Origin: a virus
Length of the DNA: 23,705 nt
Strand: one strand, 5' to 3'
Virus record (IMG/VR): IMGVR_UViG_3300042691_008999
Span: 1-23,705 of that record
Below the pieces are notes generated by a model, which saw only the letters and a list, made by a program, of their open reading frames with translations, was not told where the DNA came from and searched no databases. The stretch's first letter is position 1. The number at the start of each line of letters is the position of its first letter. The translations under genes and the position numbers were made by a program. Below are positions 6,909-14,398 of the stretch, in pieces.

Positions 6909-7343
6909 TTATTTCATAGATGCTCTTAACATCCAACTGTGTTTGCGATGTGCATCCATACGTCCTGCGATAAAATCACTTAGACCGTGTTCACCTAAAT
7001 CTTCGCTCATATCAAAAACTAATTTAAGTAGCTTGACCATTTTTTCGCTATCTTCGTGCAATTCTGCAAGCATCTGTTCTGCTGGTAGCATTTGTGTTTC
7101 ATCATCAACTTGCGTTAGCATCGAAAATCTTTGCAAACTAGCAGGCGTATAAGTTCCAGCCTTGCGTATATTTTCTGCAAAATCGTCGATACTATCATAG
7201 ACTTCTTCATAGATTTTTCCAAACAACTCATGATATTGAAAGAAGTTTGGTCCTTCTACGTTCCAATGAAAATTCTGTGCTTTTAAAGCAAAGGCAAATT
7301 CGCTAGCAAATGCCGTCTTTAGTGATAAATGAAATCTTTCCAC
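6909..7343 (-). CDS. dps: Dps-family mini-ferritin
   Basis: 144 residues, slightly shorter than cellular Dps and without the long Lys-rich N-terminal tail. The Dps core is clear: ALKAQNFHWNVEGPNFFQYH, ELFGKIYEEVYDSIDDFAEN, IRKAG. The dinuclear iron site ligands H26, H38, D53 and E57 have the family spacing (+12, +15, +4), so ferroxidase activity is expected. Dps proteins form 12-subunit shells that oxidise and store iron with peroxide and may coat DNA. The start is GTG at 7343, with GGAG 7 nt upstream; an overlapping ATG is out of frame. It lies among putative internal virion proteins, which raises the possibility of packaging, though it has no targeting peptide itself. The family call is firm; the role in infection is open. 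Confidence 0.93.
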   Translation of the reverse strand: MERFHLSLKTAFASEFAFALKAQNFHWNVEGPNFFQYHELFGKIYEEVYDSIDDFAENIRKAGTYTPASLQRFSMLTQVDDETQMLPAEQMLAELHEDSEKMVKLLKLVFDMSEDLGEHGLSDFIAGRMDAHRKHSWMLRASMK

Positions 7344-7344
7344 A

Positions 7345-8484
7345 TTATACTCCGTACTTGTTCTTTTTAGGTTTAGCCACAGGGCTAACTGTATTTGTTG
7401 ACTCTAATTCTTGGCTACGCATGTCACCGTGATTTACATCTTGATGACTAGCACCAGCAGCCTTAAAGGCTTTTTTTAATATTTTAGCATCTTGTTCTGA
7501 ATACGGAAATGCTACTTTAAATTTTCCAACCCAGCTCTTAGGATCGATATCAGGATCGTTTTCTCCGTCGGTCATAGCTGCCGCCATCATAGCACGGTAC
7601 TGTACATAATCAGCATTCCATCTCTCAGCATCGGCAAATTTATAGACACCTCTAGTAGACTGCTGTTGCCTTTTAGTAATTTTTCCTTCTTTTGCTTCTT
7701 GTAGTTCTTGTTCAATTACCTTAATTTGTTCTGCAAGTTTAAAAGCACGTAAGTTCTTACCTGGAGTTGATGCATCAACATCAGCTGTAGTATTTTGTGC
7801 AGTAATCCTACCTACACCAAATTCTTCTGCAACCTCTGGTTGTTTCTTTTTGGCCTTGGCAGCTTCTTTTTCAGCCTTAAGTCTTTCTTTTTCTGCGGCT
7901 TGATGTAAGTAGGGTGTTAGATAATGTTTAACAACTTCAAAGAACGACTTCCCGCCAATCGGTGTGTTAGCAGGCACACCAGCTGCCTGTTCAAATGCCT
8001 GCGGATCGTTATTAGCAACAGCCGCACGTAATTCTGTAGCACTACTAATGCGAGGTGCTTCTTCCCATACAATATCTTTAAATCGGTAAAAACCGTGTGG
8101 GCCTTCTACACCGTTAGATTTTTGTAATCCTGCAACAAATACTTTTGCATCAGCCGGATCAGTTACAACGTGTAGGGTAACAGGTCCGTGTTTTTTATAC
8201 ACATGTGCGGCTAATGTCCACCAACTTTGTTCGGCAACGAGATGTTCTTTGACATCTGGCCAAATTGCCTGCATGGCTGCAATTTTAACTTTAAATGGTA
8301 AAGGGTCTTTAGGACCTTCTGTACTTTGATTTGTACCAACGTACCAAGCACTAAATCCAGAAGCTAATTCCCAAGCGGCTTTATGCCCTTGATGAGGAGG
8401 ATTAAAACGGCCAAAAATGATTGCAACATCTTCGACTGATTCACCTGCTTCATATATATTTTCGTATAGTTCTCTTAATTTCAT
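7345..8484 (-). CDS. HxGH adenylyltransferase (NMNAT/cytidylyltransferase-like) with phage C-terminal module
   Basis: 379 residues. After a short N-terminal peptide ending I-Y-E (10-12) comes a nucleotidyltransferase domain: VAIIFGRFNPPHQGH (20-34, HxGH H31/H34) and ISSATELR (146-153), equivalent to the ISSTxxR signature. This pattern suits nicotinamide-mononucleotide adenylyltransferases; substrates with the same fold include pantetheine-phosphate and CTP-linked alcohols, so specificity is not proven. A Lys/Ala/Glu coiled region (195-220) leads to a separate C-terminal module (about 265-365: KRQQQSTRGVYKFADAERW, PDIDPKSWVGKFKVAFPY, GDMRSQELESTN) that I recall in many aquatic phage proteins. 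The start overlaps the stop of the ligase-like gene by 4 nt, so the two should be translated together. Confidence 0.85.
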   Translation of the reverse strand: MKLRELYENIYEAGESVEDVAIIFGRFNPPHQGHKAAWELASGFSAWYVGTNQSTEGPKDPLPFKVKIAAMQAIWPDVKEHLVAEQSWWTLAAHVYKKHGPVTLHVVTDPADAKVFVAGLQKSNGVEGPHGFYRFKDIVWEEAPRISSATELRAAVANNDPQAFEQAAGVPANTPIGGKSFFEVVKHYLTPYLHQAAEKERLKAEKEAAKAKKKQPEVAEEFGVGRITAQNTTADVDASTPGKNLRAFKLAEQIKVIEQELQEAKEGKITKRQQQSTRGVYKFADAERWNADYVQYRAMMAAAMTDGENDPDIDPKSWVGKFKVAFPYSEQDAKILKKAFKAAGASHQDVNHGDMRSQELESTNTVSPVAKPKKNKYGV

Positions 8485-9698
8485 ACTCTAGTTGCTCCCG
8501 GAGCCCACGATGTTGGTACTAATTTTATATTACCATATTTATGCCCTGGCTGTGCATAGCGAACGTAGCCTTCGCCTTCGGTGTCCCATATCTCAGGCCG
8601 ACTCTGCGATTTATAAGTAGCTACTACTTTATCTTTCATGTCGCGAATATCTTTGATCAAATCAAATATAGCATCAAGTCCGCCGGGCTGTTGTTTAATC
8701 ATATCGATGATATGCTGTTGTTTCTTTTGGCTTACGCCTTTTTGTTGCATCCAGTTCATAAAAGTTTCGCCAGTAATACTACGGAAGTTTTGTTTGCCAG
8801 CCGCATGTAAGTTACTCATCTGATTAAAGAACGGATAAAATATTCCGTTCTTATCAGGATCAGGTAGGCTAGCTAAGAAAGCATCTACTTTTGGACCTAA
8901 TTTAGTAGCACGTTGTATTGCGATATCGATTTCTTTCGTATCCATACCGCTACCTTCACTAGTATAGATCGGACCTTGAACAATTAGTCCGGCTGTTTGA
9001 TTAAACATTGAAAAGTCATCCATTGGTTTCTGCGCTCTGTCAGGAGCACCGAACTGATCAAACGATCCATGTCCTACGACCATTACTCTTGCCTTGCTAA
9101 TACGCTGTCCTAGTTCACTTGTGGCATCAACGTGGTAACAGGTCTTTGATTTAGGATTAGGACAGAAAGTCCATATTCCGTTAGGATATTCTTTAGTCTT
9201 TTCTAAACGTTTGTCTAGGCTAGGATCAACTCCAAATAAACTATCAGCATATACAAAGCCTACAAAGTCTTTAGGTGTAGCCGAATCAAATAATGGATAT
9301 AGATTGGCAAAATTCTTAGCAAACGACTGCCTTGCTTTTTGGTCTTCGGGTGTTTTAGGTTTTCCGCTTTGATTAGCAATAAAATCATATACACCTTCTG
9401 GAGTATCTGATTTTACACCTCTGCTCCACTGATTGTGTCCTGCAAGGATTAAGGGACCGCCCTTAGTTTCTCTACCCCAATAGACTTGCGGGTTACCATC
9501 CCATTTGCCGCGTACTGTAGTACCACCTGCTTTTTCCTGTGCGATTTCTTTAAAATGCTGTAATGCTTCCAGCGTACCTTGAGATCCTTTAAAGAATACT
9601 AGATGTTCTGGATGATTAAATGCCCGACCGTATTTTTCCATACTGTCGTCAGCAGGTCCAGATTTATCCTCAAAATAAAATAGTTCTCTAAGTAACAC
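8481..9698 (-). CDS. DNA/RNA ligase-like covalent nucleotidyltransferase (DUF6267-like)
   Basis: 405 residues. Motif I-like VRGKWDGNPQVYWGR has the candidate nucleotidyl-lysine K65 in KxDG. FVGFVYADSLFG fits a motif III position, EGYVRY (376-381) fits motif IV, and YGNIKLVP (K392) fits motif V. This is the order of the ligase/mRNA-capping superfamily. The middle is not like classical ligases, and I recall such phage proteins classed as an uncharacterised family (DUF6267). The substrate is unknown. It starts at GTG 9698 with AAGGA 6 nt upstream, 2 nt after the previous stop. The N-terminus MLLRELFYFE resembles the targeting peptides of its neighbours, though without a strict L-x-E. It overlaps the adenylyltransferase gene by 4 nt. 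Confidence 0.75.
   Translation of the reverse strand: MLLRELFYFEDKSGPADDSMEKYGRAFNHPEHLVFFKGSQGTLEALQHFKEIAQEKAGGTTVRGKWDGNPQVYWGRETKGGPLILAGHNQWSRGVKSDTPEGVYDFIANQSGKPKTPEDQKARQSFAKNFANLYPLFDSATPKDFVGFVYADSLFGVDPSLDKRLEKTKEYPNGIWTFCPNPKSKTCYHVDATSELGQRISKARVMVVGHGSFDQFGAPDRAQKPMDDFSMFNQTAGLIVQGPIYTSEGSGMDTKEIDIAIQRATKLGPKVDAFLASLPDPDKNGIFYPFFNQMSNLHAAGKQNFRSITGETFMNWMQQKGVSQKKQQHIIDMIKQQPGGLDAIFDLIKDIRDMKDKVVATYKSQSRPEIWDTEGEGYVRYAQPGHKYGNIKLVPTSWAPGATRV
8536..8543 (-). promoter_or_regulatory. Possible late-type box CATAAATA
   Basis: CATAAATA on the minus strand lies 51 nt before the adenylyltransferase start, within the ligase-like gene. It is one base from the T4 late box, but it also encodes part of HKYGNI, so chance is likely. 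Confidence 0.25.
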
Positions 9699-9700
9699 AG

Positions 9701-10075
9701 TTAGTCCTTATATTTGCCTTCTTGGAAATTTTTACAAAATTCTTCATGCATTTTTTGGCAAACTTCGTTACAAGTTTGTTCTTCTATTGTATGAGGAAGC
9801 TGTCTAATAGGAAATTCTTTTATATAATTTTTATATGCTTGTTCAACAACTTTTTTAAACACATTAGGGGATGGTTCTTTATTAGAGTTCATAGACTCTA
9901 CGCAGTTGCTAATAACTGGGTATAAGTGCCTACGATAAAGGTCGTCATTATTGTTTAGATAAAAAACTAAATCTTCAACTAAATCATAGGCGATATCTGT
10001 TCGTCCGTCTTCGGTTTTAGTAATAAAGTTAAGATCGTTAAACTTTTTGCCTTCTAAAAGCTCTCTAATACGCAT
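9701..10075 (-). CDS. Conserved phage protein (124 aa)
   Basis: Begins MRIRELLEGKKF with L-L-E at 6-8, again like a capsid-targeting peptide. The body is soluble and mostly helical, with blocks IAYDLVEDLVFYLNNNDDLY, RRHLYPVISNCVES, IKEFPIRQLPHTI and CNEVCQKMHEEFCKNFQEGK. The last has three regularly spaced cysteines. I recall proteins with the same architecture in T4-like cyanophages, without a known function. It is the first gene of the cluster behind the best late-type promoter box and is followed by the ligase-like gene after 2 nt. Confidence 0.8.
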   Translation of the reverse strand: MRIRELLEGKKFNDLNFITKTEDGRTDIAYDLVEDLVFYLNNNDDLYRRHLYPVISNCVESMNSNKEPSPNVFKKVVEQAYKNYIKEFPIRQLPHTIEEQTCNEVCQKMHEEFCKNFQEGKYKD

Positions 10076-10103
10076 TTTTTATTCCGTTTTTAAAAGTCGC
10101 ATG

Positions 10104-10125
10104 AATACTACGCGAATGTAGTATT
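10104..10125. repeat. 8-bp inverted repeat overlapping the late-type promoter
   Basis: AATACTAC (10104-10111) and GTAGTATT (10118-10125) are perfect inverted arms around a 6-nt loop. One arm shares bases with the GATAAATA box, so the dyad could be an operator or a 5' stem of the transcript. Confidence 0.6.
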
Positions 10126-10129
10126 TATC
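10122..10129 (-). promoter_or_regulatory. T4-late-type promoter box GATAAATA
   Basis: GATAAATAC on the minus strand lies 46 nt before the 124-aa gene, in one of the few true intergenic gaps. It differs by one base from the T4 late box TATAAATA. It is well placed to drive the whole 10075-1715 cluster. Confidence 0.6.
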
Positions 10130-10147
10130 GCAAACGGGGTCTTTAGA

Positions 10148-10804
10148 TTAAGGTTTGATTATGCGCTCTATTTTGTTTATAGAGCTTCCGAGGTGCATTT
10201 TAGCCATCAGCAGGTTGTTTTCACCCGTGATATAAAAGAAAGTACCACCCCAACTACGATCTCTGCTCAGTTCTTTTGCACAACTTTTAGTAAGTTTAAC
10301 CTTGGGATTTTTTTCAGCCCAACTAACAAATGCCGAATGTTCCTGAGTAGTTTTGCCCATAGTAACGCGAAATTCATAATTAATCTTGGGCATAATGATA
10401 GTATTACTATCAAGCTGTGTTTTATCAGGGGGAACGCAGACATACTTAATTCGTTCTTCGTCAATTTTAATAATGCTATTAATATCAGATTCGGAATTAG
10501 AGTAAACACTAATCCAAGGAGTTTCTACCCTTACATCAATGTCTTTGAGTTTTTTAAGTTGCTTTTGTAGCTTAAATGCGTAGTCTAAATCTTCTTGGGT
10601 TTTAATACCTGATGGTCTTCTACCGCCCCATGTCATTGTAGCCGCATTAGAAGAATTTAAATTAATCTTCTTAAGGTGGTCTAATGCTGTGTCCATATCC
10701 CCACCACGAAACCAGCTAGCACCAGCACAAGTTATTACTAACTTGTACTGATATTTGCTTTTAAATAATCTCGTGGTTGTTTTATACAACATTTTGCTCA
10801 GCAT
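10148..10804 (-). CDS. Unknown protein (218 aa) at the end of the chaperone operon
   Basis: Soluble protein; not recognised. Visible blocks are YKLVITCAGASWFRGGDMDT, ATMTWGGRRPSGIKTQEDL, a beta-rich middle (DIDVRVETPWISVYSNSES), and a C-terminus SRDRSWGGTFFYITGENNLL that looks like a strand pair. The first ATG (10804) lies inside the ClpA-like gene, overlapping its end by 23 nt; a second in-frame ATG is four codons in. Neither has a ribosome binding site, so translation probably depends on coupling to ClpA-like translation. No signal peptide or membrane segment. It could be a substrate adaptor for the unfoldase, but only position suggests that. Confidence 0.75.
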   Translation of the reverse strand: MLSKMLYKTTTRLFKSKYQYKLVITCAGASWFRGGDMDTALDHLKKINLNSSNAATMTWGGRRPSGIKTQEDLDYAFKLQKQLKKLKDIDVRVETPWISVYSNSESDINSIIKIDEERIKYVCVPPDKTQLDSNTIIMPKINYEFRVTMGKTTQEHSAFVSWAEKNPKVKLTKSCAKELSRDRSWGGTFFYITGENNLLMAKMHLGSSINKIERIIKP

Positions 10805-13046
10805 TGTCCGCAGTTAACAGAGGAACTTTCTGCATTTTTGGTCTAGATACTAACACCAATTTATCATCGTCAACTGTAATAGTTAACCATCCTCCAGATT
10901 TAAGATCTCCAAACAGCATCATCTTAGCAAGGTCTCGCTTAATCTCTTTATCAATGACACGAGCTAGTGGTCTTGCTCCCATCTTATGATCAAATCCTTT
11001 TTCGATGAGCCAATCGATTGCTTCTTTAGATACTTTAATTTTAATGCCTTTTTCTTTAACCTGATCTCGAAGTTCTTCCATAAACTTTTCAACGACCTTG
11101 ACCATAGTTTCTTTACTAAGTTTATTAAATGTAACGATTCCATCTAAACGGTTGCGAAATTCTGGTGTAAAAAATTTGTTAAGTTCTTTGTCGCTATAGT
11201 CTTTTTGTTGGCTACCAAAACCAATTTGATTTTTTTCAGCTTCTTGTGCTCCAGCATTAGTAGTAAGAATAAGGATAAGCTGTCGGCAATCGGCTTTCTT
11301 GCCGTTACTACCAGTGATGAAACCGTTATCCATCATTTGTAGAAGGACAGTAGATACATCTGGGTGTGACTTTTCAACTTCATCAAATAACAGAACAGCA
11401 TTAGGATTTTCTTGGATGCTTGTAATAAGTTGTCCAGCATTTTCTTCAAATCCCACATATCCCGGAGGACTACCGATCAACTTACTGATGCTATGTTTCT
11501 CTTGATATTCTGACATATCAAATCGTAGTAACTTAACACCTAAGTTCTTAGCAAGTGCTTTAGCAGTTTCTGTCTTACCACAACCAGTTGGACCCATGAA
11601 TACAAAACTACCAATTGGCTTGTTATCAGGTTTAAGACCGGCCTGAGCAACAATAATCTTATCAACAACTTCTTGGATAGCAAGGTCTTGCCCAAATACT
11701 TCAAGTTCTAGTTTATCTTGTAAGCTGGCAAGATTATGGCTTTCAGTTTCGCTGATAACTTCCTCAGGCATTTGTACTACTTTAGCAAGTTCGTACTGAA
11801 TTTCTCTTTCTGTAACTACTTTTTCATCTGCTAATTTTAAATTGAATCTAGAACAAGCAAGATCAATTAAGTCGATAGCCTTGTCTGGAAGTTTCTTATC
11901 GGCTTGAAATTTTACTGAAAGTTTAATTGCGGCTTGTAGTGCATCGTCTTTAATTTTGACACTATGAAATTGTTCATAGTATTTCTTAATACCTTTGAGA
12001 ATCTGTAGTGTAACTTCTGGTGTAGGTTCGTCAACTGTAATGCGTTGGAATCTACGCATTAAGGCACGATCCTTTTCAAAGTGCTTACGATATTCTTCCC
12101 ATGTAGTTGATGCAACTACTTTAATGTTACCTTTACTTAATGCCGGCTTCATCATGTTGGCAAGATCGTTAGCATTGTTGTTTGCTGACCCTGCACCACT
12201 GATCATGTGTGCTTCGTCGATGAACAATACAGTCTTACCTTTCTTAGACAGTGCTTTTAAGACCATCTTAAATCGTTCTTCAAAATCGCCTCGATACTTA
12301 CTGCCAGCTAGCATGGCACTGATATCTAAATTATAAACAGTATAATCTTTAAGGAAGTCGGGTACAGCACCTTTAACGATGTTAAATGCAAGACCTTCTG
12401 CAATAGCAGTTTTACCTACTCCAGGGTCTCCAACAAGAATTACGTTATTTTTACTGCGACGTCCCATTGCTAGTGCAATATTTTCAAGTTCGTCTACACG
12501 ACCAATAACGGGATCAATTTTATTCTTCTTAACCTGTTCGTTAAGATTAGTTGTAAATGCAGATAGTGCTCTGCTACTATTAGAGCCTTGGTCGTCTTGT
12601 TCTTCTTGTTCTTCAACGGCGTTATTAATATAGTCTGCAAATTTGTCTTTATCAATTTCTGCTTTTTGTATGTAGTAATATGCCCAACTACGCTTCTCAC
12701 CCATCATAGCAAGGAAAACATCTGTAGGTTCAATACGCTGACGTCCGTTGAAAAGAACCTGCGTAAACGCACGATTGAGAATGCGCTCAACTGATTGTGT
12801 CTTACGAGGTTTAACTACAACATCTTGCACAGTGATCTCATTACACTTTTCTTGCAAATAACCAGCAACACTTTTCTTAAACTCGTCTACATTAACACCG
12901 TATCCTTGTAATGTTTTACCAAATGAATCTTCGAGAAGCATAGCAAACAATAAGTGTTCTATTGTTAGATATTCGTGGTGTAGCTTCTTTGCGGTTTCGA
13001 TCGCCTTTTCGAAGATTGCTTGTAGATTGTCGCTTGGTTCTACCAT
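10782..13046 (-). CDS. clpA: ClpA-like AAA+ unfoldase
   Basis: 754 residues, the full length of bacterial ClpA. There is an N-terminal Clp-N domain (about 1-145, TIEHLLFAMLLED) and a first AAA+ domain with Walker A GDPGVGKT (206-213), Walker B VLFIDE (273-278) and pore-loop region KYRGDFEER. The second has Walker A GPTGCGKT (485-492), pore loop GSPPGYVGFE (525-534), Walker B VLLFDE (551-556) and the C-terminal GFDHKMGARPLARVI. There is no ClpB-type middle coiled coil. The ClpP-docking loop appears as I-G-F (608-610), equivalent to E. coli IGL, so it may pair with host ClpP. No ClpP gene is visible here. A strong ribosome binding site (AAAGGA, 7 nt) precedes ATG. It follows peptide deformylase with a 7-nt overlap. 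Confidence 0.96.
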   Translation of the reverse strand: MVEPSDNLQAIFEKAIETAKKLHHEYLTIEHLLFAMLLEDSFGKTLQGYGVNVDEFKKSVAGYLQEKCNEITVQDVVVKPRKTQSVERILNRAFTQVLFNGRQRIEPTDVFLAMMGEKRSWAYYYIQKAEIDKDKFADYINNAVEEQEEQDDQGSNSSRALSAFTTNLNEQVKKNKIDPVIGRVDELENIALAMGRRSKNNVILVGDPGVGKTAIAEGLAFNIVKGAVPDFLKDYTVYNLDISAMLAGSKYRGDFEERFKMVLKALSKKGKTVLFIDEAHMISGAGSANNNANDLANMMKPALSKGNIKVVASTTWEEYRKHFEKDRALMRRFQRITVDEPTPEVTLQILKGIKKYYEQFHSVKIKDDALQAAIKLSVKFQADKKLPDKAIDLIDLACSRFNLKLADEKVVTEREIQYELAKVVQMPEEVISETESHNLASLQDKLELEVFGQDLAIQEVVDKIIVAQAGLKPDNKPIGSFVFMGPTGCGKTETAKALAKNLGVKLLRFDMSEYQEKHSISKLIGSPPGYVGFEENAGQLITSIQENPNAVLLFDEVEKSHPDVSTVLLQMMDNGFITGSNGKKADCRQLILILTTNAGAQEAEKNQIGFGSQQKDYSDKELNKFFTPEFRNRLDGIVTFNKLSKETMVKVVEKFMEELRDQVKEKGIKIKVSKEAIDWLIEKGFDHKMGARPLARVIDKEIKRDLAKMMLFGDLKSGGWLTITVDDDKLVLVSRPKMQKVPLLTADNAEQNVV

Positions 13047-13528
13047 TTAATTTTCCTTTGCTTTTTTCTTGCCAAAATTAATTTCATTTGGCTTACTTTA
13101 TCGGTAAATGTAATTCCGTTTAAATGATCTAATTCGTGTAAAAAACATCTAGCATCGATGCCAGATAATGACATTATACATTCTGTTCCTTGCTTGTCAA
13201 AGTATTTGATATCAATAGTTTTTGGACGTTTAACATCTAGCCAGAGATTTGGAAAACTTAAACATCCTTCTTCTGCTGATATATCCATATCGTCTTGTTT
13301 TACAATTTCAGGATTAAACATTCCGACAGTTTGGCCTGTGCTTTCTAATTTTATAACAAATACACGTTTGAGTAAACTGACTTGATTTCCAGCAAGACCG
13401 CGTCCTCGAAATGATTCCATGATTTTAATCATTTCTTGTTCAACTTCTTCGGCGTTAGTATCTATGGAAAAATTCCATTCTACTGCACGTTGTTTTAAAA
13501 TTGGATCAGGATCTAGTGTTAATTTCAT
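13040..13528 (-). CDS. def: Peptide deformylase
   Basis: 162 residues. Removes the N-formyl group from nascent proteins. All three metal-site motifs are present: GRGLAGNQ (42-49), EGCLS (87-91) and HELDH (131-135), so the enzyme should be active. It lacks the longer C-terminal helix of many bacterial enzymes, as phage-type deformylases do. It ends in a Lys/Arg-rich tail (ARKKQRKIKW). The start lies 23 nt inside the DnaJ-like gene, suggesting coupled translation. Phage deformylases are known from cyanophages; here the gene sits within a protein-quality operon. Confidence 0.96.
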   Translation of the reverse strand: MKLTLDPDPILKQRAVEWNFSIDTNAEEVEQEMIKIMESFRGRGLAGNQVSLLKRVFVIKLESTGQTVGMFNPEIVKQDDMDISAEEGCLSFPNLWLDVKRPKTIDIKYFDKQGTECIMSLSGIDARCFLHELDHLNGITFTDKVSQMKLILARKKQRKIKW

Positions 13529-14339
13529 TGTTGAGATCCTTGAGCTTTTGTATTAAATGTGGATCTGTAATCTTTGGAGTCCTGATAACAACAACTATTA
13601 CAAATTTTCCTTTTCGGCCAGTATGCGGATTTCGGAAACCATGATTTGCCGAGGCATATTCTATACCGGATTCGATGCCCGGTCTGATATCAACATCTCT
13701 GTCAGACCCATCAAGGTGTTTTACTTGCTTTCTACAACCAATAATGGCTTCAATTGGATTAACATATACTGTAGTATATAAATCGTCATTTTCTCTTCGA
13801 TAATTTTGATCTGGTTGTACTATAATAGTTACGTTTAGGCTACCTCTAGGCAAATTAGGTACGCTATCATCACCTAATCCTTGATAGCGTATCGTTTCGC
13901 CGTGACTTATACCAGGAGGAATATTAATTATTACTGTCTGTGGTTTTCCGCTAGGAAGAGTATAGTTTGCTTCAATTTGTTTACCGTTGAAAGAATCTAA
14001 TAAAGAAATTTGACATTGAATATTGAGATCTCGATTCTTTCTTATTTGCCGTCCAAATATATCTCCGAACGGTCCACCCATTCCTCCAAAGATGTCGTTG
14101 AAGTCTTGGAATCCTCCTGATCTAAATCTAAACTGCTGACCACCTGATCTCATTTGATCATATTCGGATTTCTTTTGTGGATCACTAAGTGTTTCGTAGG
14201 CTACACTAATATCTTTGAATTTAGATTGGTCACCTCCTCGATCAGGATGGTGCTTCATAGCCAGACTACGATACGCCTTTTTAATTTGGTCTGGCGTAGC
14301 ATCTGGCTTTAATCCTAATGTTTGATAATAGTCACTCAT
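13506..14339 (-). CDS. DnaJ/CbpA-type J-domain co-chaperone
   Basis: 277 residues. The J domain (1-62) has HPD at 31-33, followed by a Gly/Phe-rich linker (FRSGGFQDFNDIFGGMGGPF) and the beta-sheet C-terminal substrate domains (NIPPGISHGETIRYQGLGDD, GSLNVTIIVQPDQNYRREND). There is no CxxCxGxG zinc finger, so it is a type II (CbpA-like) protein. It should bind host DnaK and stimulate its ATPase. The gene has a consensus sigma70 promoter right upstream but no obvious ribosome binding site; the predicted leader is only about 25 nt and includes one arm of a hairpin. It is the first gene of the DnaJ-deformylase-ClpA operon. Confidence 0.95.
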   Translation of the reverse strand: MSDYYQTLGLKPDATPDQIKKAYRSLAMKHHPDRGGDQSKFKDISVAYETLSDPQKKSEYDQMRSGGQQFRFRSGGFQDFNDIFGGMGGPFGDIFGRQIRKNRDLNIQCQISLLDSFNGKQIEANYTLPSGKPQTVIINIPPGISHGETIRYQGLGDDSVPNLPRGSLNVTIIVQPDQNYRRENDDLYTTVYVNPIEAIIGCRKQVKHLDGSDRDVDIRPGIESGIEYASANHGFRNPHTGRKGKFVIVVVIRTPKITDPHLIQKLKDLNNEINTRS

Positions 14340-14350
14340 GGTCGTAAAAA

Positions 14351-14394
14351 CAGGTCAAGTAATATAGTAATTATACTATACTAGGCTTGACCTG
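14351..14394 (-). terminator. Hairpin with T-run overlapping the dnaJ promoter
   Basis: CAGGTCAAG (14351-14359) and CTTGACCTG (14386-14394) are perfect 9-bp arms. Inside them TATAGTA and TACTATA form a second dyad. On the minus strand the stem is followed by TTTTT (14350-14346). It could terminate transcripts from the secreted-protein gene, act as an operator for the embedded promoter, or both. Confidence 0.55.
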
Positions 14395-14398
14395 TCAA
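14370..14398 (-). promoter_or_regulatory. Consensus sigma70 promoter for the dnaJ-def-clpA operon
   Basis: TTGACA (14398-14393), a 17-nt spacer and TATAAT (14375-14370): both hexamers are perfect consensus with ideal spacing. This predicts recognition by host RNA polymerase without phage factors, hence early expression. The -35 box lies in the palindrome CTTGAC-CT-GTCAAG (plus strand 14386-14399), a candidate operator. Confidence 0.88.

Noticed and set aside
10193-10570. 125-codon plus-strand open frame
   Set aside because: Antisense shadow of the 218-aa gene, with no ribosome binding site.
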